A stretch of 64,000 nucleotides of DNA from Gonatopus flavifemur. Lineage: Eukaryota; Arthropoda; Insecta; Hymenoptera; Dryinidae. Each line of letters starts with the position of its first letter. Position 1 is the first letter of the stretch. This document shows, piece by piece, positions 58,119 through 64,000 of this stretch. The stretch is from NCBI GenBank assembly GCA_018340375.1, contig JAFFJZ010000002.1, positions 20,850,001 through 20,914,000 on the forward strand, read 5' to 3'. The position numbers and the translations under genes were made by a program. Under the pieces are notes generated by a model that had not been told where the DNA came from, searched no databases, and saw nothing but the letters and a program-made list of their open reading frames with translations.

Positions 58119-58910
58119 CTGGTAGTTTTAGTGTTCACTTCTAGAATTCGTGACCTAGATAATCAGATACCGAGGGAGCCCATATTACCAGCAGGGGCCC
58201 ATTATACTACCTTTGCTTCTATATACAGGGTGTAAAACAATTATGTGATACAATGATAAAATGGTTCAATTTTTTTTCCAGAGATCCCCTGTTTTCTAAC
58301 TTAGCGAATGGTGTCAAGTTTAAGTGTATAGGACTGAGAGAATTACGTAGAGTGGGAACGGAAGGGTCGACTTCAGGCACCCCATCTGCTGGGTAAGTTG
58401 ACACAACTTCAATACGAGCAAAAGAGAGATCAGAGGAAATGATCGATTTTTCTCTTTCTATCTCATTGAAGTTATGTTAACCAACTCGTTAGAAATCATT
58501 ACCAATTGAGACACAATATATTTGATATAAAATTTTATATTAAATCCCAAAAAATATGGAACTGAGTTGCATATATCAATCGACAGCTCTTGAAAAGAGC
58601 TTTTGAATTATATATATATATATATATATTTCAGTCAATTTTTTAATCTTTTGCAATTACGCTTTTTTGTCAAAACGTCCTCGATAGGTTATCAGAACCT
58701 TTCACTCTATTCGATTCTCTCTGATATAATGCTTTTGAATGACTTGGCTTTCAAAAAAAAATCTAAAAACTGAGCCTAAAAAAAATTTTCCAAACGAGAA
58801 ATCATTGCATTTTGGCTGCAGAATACACCTGTGAAATCTGGTCCGCGAATTCTGGGACAACTTGTTTATACGTTTTTTCAATTCAAGGGCACTCAAGTAC
58901 CAACAAAAGC
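58119..58910. other. gene-free region
   Basis: A (TA)n microsatellite lies at about 58611-58630. No other feature is supported. Confidence 0.35.
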
Positions 58911-59350
58911 GCACTGTAGAAAATCATCGGAATTTTCCTGCGCGTGAGGATGTGAATATCCCAACCACGTATAGGAAATAGATATTCCATTACCTGTATA
59001 TATGAATTTTCCTTATACTGTTATTAGAAATCTGACGTGCATCGGAATTTTCCGACAAAGAGATGGGAACAAGAAATTAATCGCGTATAAGATGTACTTG
59101 AGAGTTCTCACTGCAAGCCAGCGTGGCGTCGCAGCTCAAGTCGTAGTGTATTCGCTTTCGACCCGAGTTCGATCCTGAGTGCGGGTGGTGTGCAGTGACA
59201 TATTTGTTGCAATGAATGTATAGGAAAATTATGAACCAATGATAGTAGTTTTACTTTCGCGACGCATGGAAATTTTCCGATACAATGTTAATATGTTAAT
59301 TATTTCACATACATGTATAGAAAATTTCCGATGGAAATTTCTTACAGTGC
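58911..59350. mobile_element. GGAAATTTCC-family MITE with tRNA-like insert
   Basis: The ends GCACTGTAGAAAATC and TTTCTTACAGTGC are inverted. The interior shares CGGAATTTTCC, GGAAATAGATATTCC and ATTTCACATACATGTATAG-like segments with the 11557 and 28283 copies. A tRNA-like sequence of about 90 bp interrupts it near 59110-59205. Confidence 0.6.
59118..59190 (+). repeat. tRNA-like segment inside a MITE
   Basis: CAGCTCAAGTCGTAGTG resembles an A-box and D-arm, and GAGTTCGATCCTG is a B-box, at tRNA spacing. It is flanked by CTCACTGCAAGCC and GTGCAGTGACA, a short inverted pair. Likely a SINE piece. Confidence 0.4.
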
Positions 59351-60482
59351 GAGCCAAATTTTGCGCGAATTTTTTTCATAAATTATATGCATTCAACGAA
59401 AATTTTCAATGGATAATAATAAAATTCACGACCAGGATCAGAGGATACCAGCGTTTACCATCCGAGCACGTTAATTAGAAAAAGACAAACCAATACGATA
59501 GAAAGAGAGGTCCGAAGCAAACGCTGGTACCCTCTCAAGTTTTAGTCTTTTTCTGATTTTCCGGCGAGTATCAGAGGATTTTAAAAGAAATAACCTCCAA
59601 CTGTCAAAAATTTTGTGTAATTCTGTTTTACAATACTTGCAAACTATGAAGAAACCTAAATTGATATCGAATCTCAGGTATGTACTCAATTATTATCGAT
59701 TTTGAATTCAATTTCATCAAGTAATTTATGAAAATGTTGACGCAAAATTTTACCCGCTCCTCCTGATGCGTGAGTGTCCTTAAGAGAACTCTTTTCAAAT
59801 GAAGATAATTTTTTGAAAGATGAAGGTGATGTAGGAATGTACATTTCATTTCAATTGAATTTCCAGGCTCGGTTATGTCAAATTGACAACAAACGTATAA
59901 AAAATATTCTTGTTACTCGACAAGGATATGTTTTTATTCCTGTCAAAAGAGAACAACTGTATATGTGTGAGTTGCTATTGAAGTAAACCAGAGTAGGGTC
60001 GTTATGGCAACCATTGTAACAATACAAATCCAGCAGGACTTTGTTTCATATAATATCCTCACTTTTTATTCAATTTCTACATGGCCATTTTTTCCCGTGC
60101 ATCAACGGTTCTCGTAATACATACAAGTTAGTCGCATATCGGCATATCATATGCTTTGTTATGGCATAGGCTGAGTTAGGGTTGTTTCATATAAAGATAG
60201 GTTATCACGGCTATAAATAAAACCATGTGAAATACACAAAGGGAGATCGCAAAGAACAGAAGGCTCAAAAAGGGTCGTCGCTTTTATACGATGTTCAATA
60301 TGGAACTGATATTTTCGTTAAACGTGTATACGCATAAAACAGTTGAAAATATCATTTTTTTAAGTGTTGTTTCTTTTCTCTTGTTAAAAATGCTTGTTAC
60401 AACCTCTTGAAATATTCCTCCCTGACTTCGACCGGTTTCAACCCTACAACTCAACACTTATTCTCTTTGCTATTGAACAAAA
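59351..60482. other. gene-free region with a local inverted repeat
   Basis: Around 59430-59545 AGAGGATACCAGCGTTTACC is mirrored by GCAAACGCTGGTACCCTCT, with AAAAAGAC / GTCTTTTT nearby. No exon is supported. Confidence 0.35.
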
Positions 60483-61335
60483 CACTGGGGTATTTTTGTA
60501 CCCCACACCTTTGAACGTGATTTACGTAAATATTCGTCATCAAAAATGAATTTTGAAACACATCATTTTCTTTGTTTTTCCAAGACGAAGACAACATTAT
60601 GATTTTCAATGCAAAAATCTTATGACAAAATTGCGAAATAATAATTGAAAGCGAGGATGAATCGCAAAAAATGGCATTTTGACTTTTTTTCGAAAGATGG
60701 CCGTAACTGTTCGAATTTCCATCCGATTTGAAAAAATCATCAGAATTTTTACTTTTTTTTTAAAGTACATTTAACTGAGAATGTGAAAGTTGAAAAATTG
60801 ATGACCCTCAAGATAGGACGAAAGTCAATGTAAATGTTGTGAAAACATTTATTCATATGAAAATATAATTCTTCACGGTTGGCATTGGTAGAATAATACT
60901 GAGGAATGTGGAGAAAACATTTTTCAATTACTTTCAGTCTTTTTGCCCGCATTTATGGTATAAATAGGAAAAATCAGTCACATTGGTAATAAAATTGATT
61001 TATATTTTTTTTGAAACATAACAACATTCCGAATAATGACAGAGAACTCAAGTTCTGCAAAACCCAAGATTTTCCTTTAAATCCTAAAGTATGAATTTTC
61101 ACACAATCGCACAAAGTACTAATGTTACCACAACACTGGGGTAATTTCTTACCCCATGCTTACTTCGCGTTGTTATCAGTCGCAATCAAAAGGCAAATTG
61201 ACGCTTATTCTAATCAACTCTTCCCTCTTTTGGAACCCTAAACTGAATTATGGTCAGGATCCTGGATCGATATGTAGCAAAACCTACTTCACCTACAACT
61301 TTCAAAACGCCTTGGGGTACAAAAATACCCCATTG
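60483..61335. mobile_element. 853-bp element with palindromic TGGGGTA..TACCCCA ends
   Basis: The left end CACTGGGGTATTTTTGTACCCCA matches the inverse of the right end TGGGGTACAAAAATACCCCATTG at 22 of 23 positions. Each end is itself a palindrome. A third copy, CACTGGGGTAATTTCTTACCCCA, lies inside at 61134-61156. The interior is otherwise AT-rich and non-coding. Target duplication was not identified. Confidence 0.6.
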
Positions 61336-62384
61336 TTGTGTTCTAGGGTTGATCATGGGAAAAGTCAGCGGCATTCCAAATTTGAAAGATTCCGTTGAAA
61401 ACGCACAAATTTGAAGCAGAGTCTCCAACTTTAGTCTCTGAAATCACATATTACGTTATAGTTACGAATTTACGCAATATTTATGAAATGTTTAATTACA
61501 TGCTTTTCAAATAAAGTGGTCTATAATTATCCCCCGTCGAATATTTGACCTGAGTTCAGAATTAAAAGGCATAAATAAGTACGTATATTCTAACAATTTA
61601 CAACTCACTGATGACGGGAAACGTTAGTGAAACTTTTTTTTTGTATCTTTGAACTCACACCATGTTAGATATCCGAGAAATACCTTTTTATCTGCACTTT
61701 ATCCTTTCTGTGAATCTCATCGAGCAAAAAAATCCACCCGTCCGTCGTAACATTGATTTCACAATGTTATATCAATCAAGTTCTTCAATTCATATTACAT
61801 CGAAGTTCTTGAATTTTGAACCAAGCCAGCATCGGAGTGTTAGGAAGATATAAATAATTATTCATCATAACGGCTTTCAACGTTAGAAATCGAAGAACCA
61901 ATCAACTCTCAAATGATTCAAAGTATTGTTCTCTCAAACGCTTTATACGCGATGTTTTCAGTGGGGATGTTGATTGCGATATGGAAGAAAGACTCCATCA
62001 TTCCTATCAGATTGTAAGTTGATGATTCTAATTAATTCCTTTTCGTTTCAACTGTAATGGTTTTTGAGGTTTATGTCTGAACACAAATTGTCCCGACACA
62101 TCAAAGAACAAAGCGATGGGAAAAGACAAAACATTCAAATTATTATTACAAATGATATTCTCTTGTTGGGAATTCCAATAATTCTGTTATGATACGATTA
62201 TATTATGAAATGTAATGTGCGTACTTCATTTCCCAAAAATACACGGGGGAAAGGAAACTGCGACAGAGTACAGAGCATCACGCGACAATGTGCTGCTTCA
62301 AATCTTTGAAAGATTAAACTTACTTGTTTAATGAAATACTATTTTTATTCATATCGACAGAATTCCATTGGAATACATTATTAA
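61336..62384. other. gene-free region
   Basis: AT-rich with no supported feature. The last four bases are the left TTAA of the hairpin element. Confidence 0.35.
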
Positions 62385-62478
62385 AGGGTACAGATTTTGA
62401 GCTTCCGGAGTGGAGCCGCGTGGCAACAAACCGATTCCAGACGCGGCTCCACTCCGGAAGCTCAAAATCTGTATCTTC
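62385..62478. mobile_element. GC-rich 33-bp perfect hairpin in a TTAA-flanked mini element
   Basis: TTAA borders the 94-bp segment (62381-62384 and 62479-62482). Inside is an exact 33-bp inverted repeat whose left arm begins TACAGATTTTGAGCTTCCGG and ends GGAGCCGCGT, with a 19-base loop. The arm GC content far exceeds the surroundings. It is either a very young deletion derivative of a TTAA element or a hairpin RNA locus. Confidence 0.65.
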
Positions 62479-62482
62479 TTAA

Positions 62483-64000
62483 AAGTCGCGAAAAATATCT
62501 TGATAATTGGAGAAAATACAGTCCTTGGCTCAAAACTTTTTTTTAATCATAGATCGTGGTGAACACAATAACTCAGGAACGCATCATCTGTAAAGCAAAA
62601 ACCAACAAGATTTCTTCAGTGTATCAGTGCCAGTTTCTCGTGTACGAAAGTATTTTTATTTCGTCGAAAATATTCATTTTTATGAGCCTTAGAAATTGAA
62701 ATCCTTAGAAAAATCTTTACCACTTTTTGGGAAATCTAAGTTTTTTTCAAACTCTTCGTCGATGAGGGAGCCATATTGAGACACTAATGAGATTTTTTTG
62801 GTTTTTGATGTTTGGATGATCTGTTCCAGTCATCATGTTCATCACAATCTATATGTACACGGAGAAAAATAATGTAGTAAAATAGTATTATTTCGTCAAA
62901 TATCGTCACTTAAAGCACTTGTATATAGCTTATACGCCATCTCCGTCTAATGTTTATATTATCTATAATTTAAGGCTTTATTATACCTTCACCAAGCTTC
63001 TTGATCAATAAGGACACACATTGGTCCAATAAAGATAAGTATTTGAAATTTAACCTGGTCTTGTTTAATAATTTGTGACCCGCGTTCCCTAACTCATCAA
63101 TCTCGAACCTTGGAATCCGGCGAGCTAGAGGCATTTATGAGGGATAATTCTTTAATTATCGATATCATCGAATGTCAACGCGTTAAGGTCATAACGAAAC
63201 GTCACAATTATTCATATAACGTGGTAGTGAGAAAAATACAATAATGCTAAACTCAAACTCACAAGTCGTCTTTACCGGAATAGAATCATGTACCCCCTGG
63301 ATATCAAGATGTTTTTATATAGGCTTGATATTTGTATAATGCGCTATACCCACGACTTTTATCAAGAAATTGATCTGCGAATATGAGTTATGTACTCACA
63401 AACTTGACTGCTCCCCGGAATAAGATATCTCCAAATACTTGAGTTAATCGTAATACGATTCAACTGTATATTCTAGGACAATAAATCCCAAAGGCTCAGA
63501 GCTATAATAATAGAGAAAAAAAACATACTGAAAACACCGTTTGTTTCAGCGGGGAAAAATTTTGGTCGATTGAACGTAGAGCAACTTGTTGTTTAGGAAA
63601 AATTAAGTTTATTTGTCTGTAAGATACTGTTAATTATTGTGTACTAGATTTTGTTCAACCCAAACAAATTTTATTTCAGCCAACCGAAGAGTTTCTTCGC
63701 GTTCATTTCAACCGATATTTTGTTTGGCTGGAACAAACGTTTTGTCAGTGCGAAAAGGTACCGTTTGCTCTGTACGATGAAAAAACTTTGGGATTTTCAG
63801 TTAAATTTTGTCAACCAGAGCCGGCGAAAGGTCGAATACTCGGCACACCAACTTTTTTGGTGTTCCGAATTCGGCATACCATAATTCCATCATGTACAAT
63901 GCCTTGCAACGATTTTTTCTGATTAGCTCCGTTTTTCAACTCCCTACCCTACCCTCTACACCATTAAAAAATGCTTCACCGGTCCTGTTGTCAACATTGC
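62483..64000. other. gene-free right end of the window
   Basis: No exon is supported, including no upstream exon of GMC gene 2. At about 63540-63745 there are AACAAA / TTTGTT words in both orientations (TTTGTTTCAGC, GGAACAAACG) that may be an old MITE. CACCAACTTTTTTGGTGTT near 63845 is a short palindrome. Confidence 0.35.

Overview
This window looks like insect nuclear DNA. It is very AT-rich and gene-poor, it has spliced genes, and it is packed with small non-autonomous DNA transposons. The two clear genes are GMC oxidoreductases of the insect glucose-dehydrogenase-like type. The general look suggests a hymenopteran, perhaps a parasitoid wasp, but that is an inference and no diagnostic marker was seen.

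Gene layout. Both genes are on the minus strand, about 37 kb apart. GMC gene 1 (6756-10755) can be assembled completely: three coding exons giving 621 residues, with the hydrophobic N-terminal exon joined through a GC-AG intron. GMC gene 2 (48186-52882) is 3' partial. Two exons give 501 residues from the conserved GK|VLGGSS point to the stop, and no exon with the FAD-binding N-terminus is visible in the 11 kb upstream, so it probably lies beyond the window. The two genes use different intron positions, so they are old paralogues. Clustering of GMC genes is known in insects, with a conserved cluster in a large intron of flotillin-2. No flotillin exon was seen here, so that link is only a hypothesis.

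Mobile DNA. The rest is largely MITEs and fold-back elements. Five elements have 8-bp target duplications typical of hAT (12460-13385, 14956-15366, 20290-20998, 36532-38273, 39991-41253). Several are flanked by TTAA as in piggyBac-like elements (15665-15876, 27864-28080, 35676-36377, 43848-44507, 46876-46936, 62385-62478). A large family has ends near CACTGAGAGAAA, CACGGAGAAAAA or CACTGTAAAAAA and is flanked by TA, as in Tc1/mariner-like MITEs. Families rich in AGCTA and in AGAGTGA also recur. Many copies are nested, so an insertion order can be read. Three tRNA-like A-box/B-box segments are probably SINE pieces. No transposase gene, CRISPR, rRNA or operon is present.

Limits. Everything was read by eye. 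Splice sites and repeat boundaries are inferred from motifs and reading frame, and repeat identities are approximate. Most short ORFs look like chance. A pair of related hydrophobic micro-ORFs (2332-2424 and 13764-13961) and a 124-residue ORF at 32943-33317 are noted without a function.
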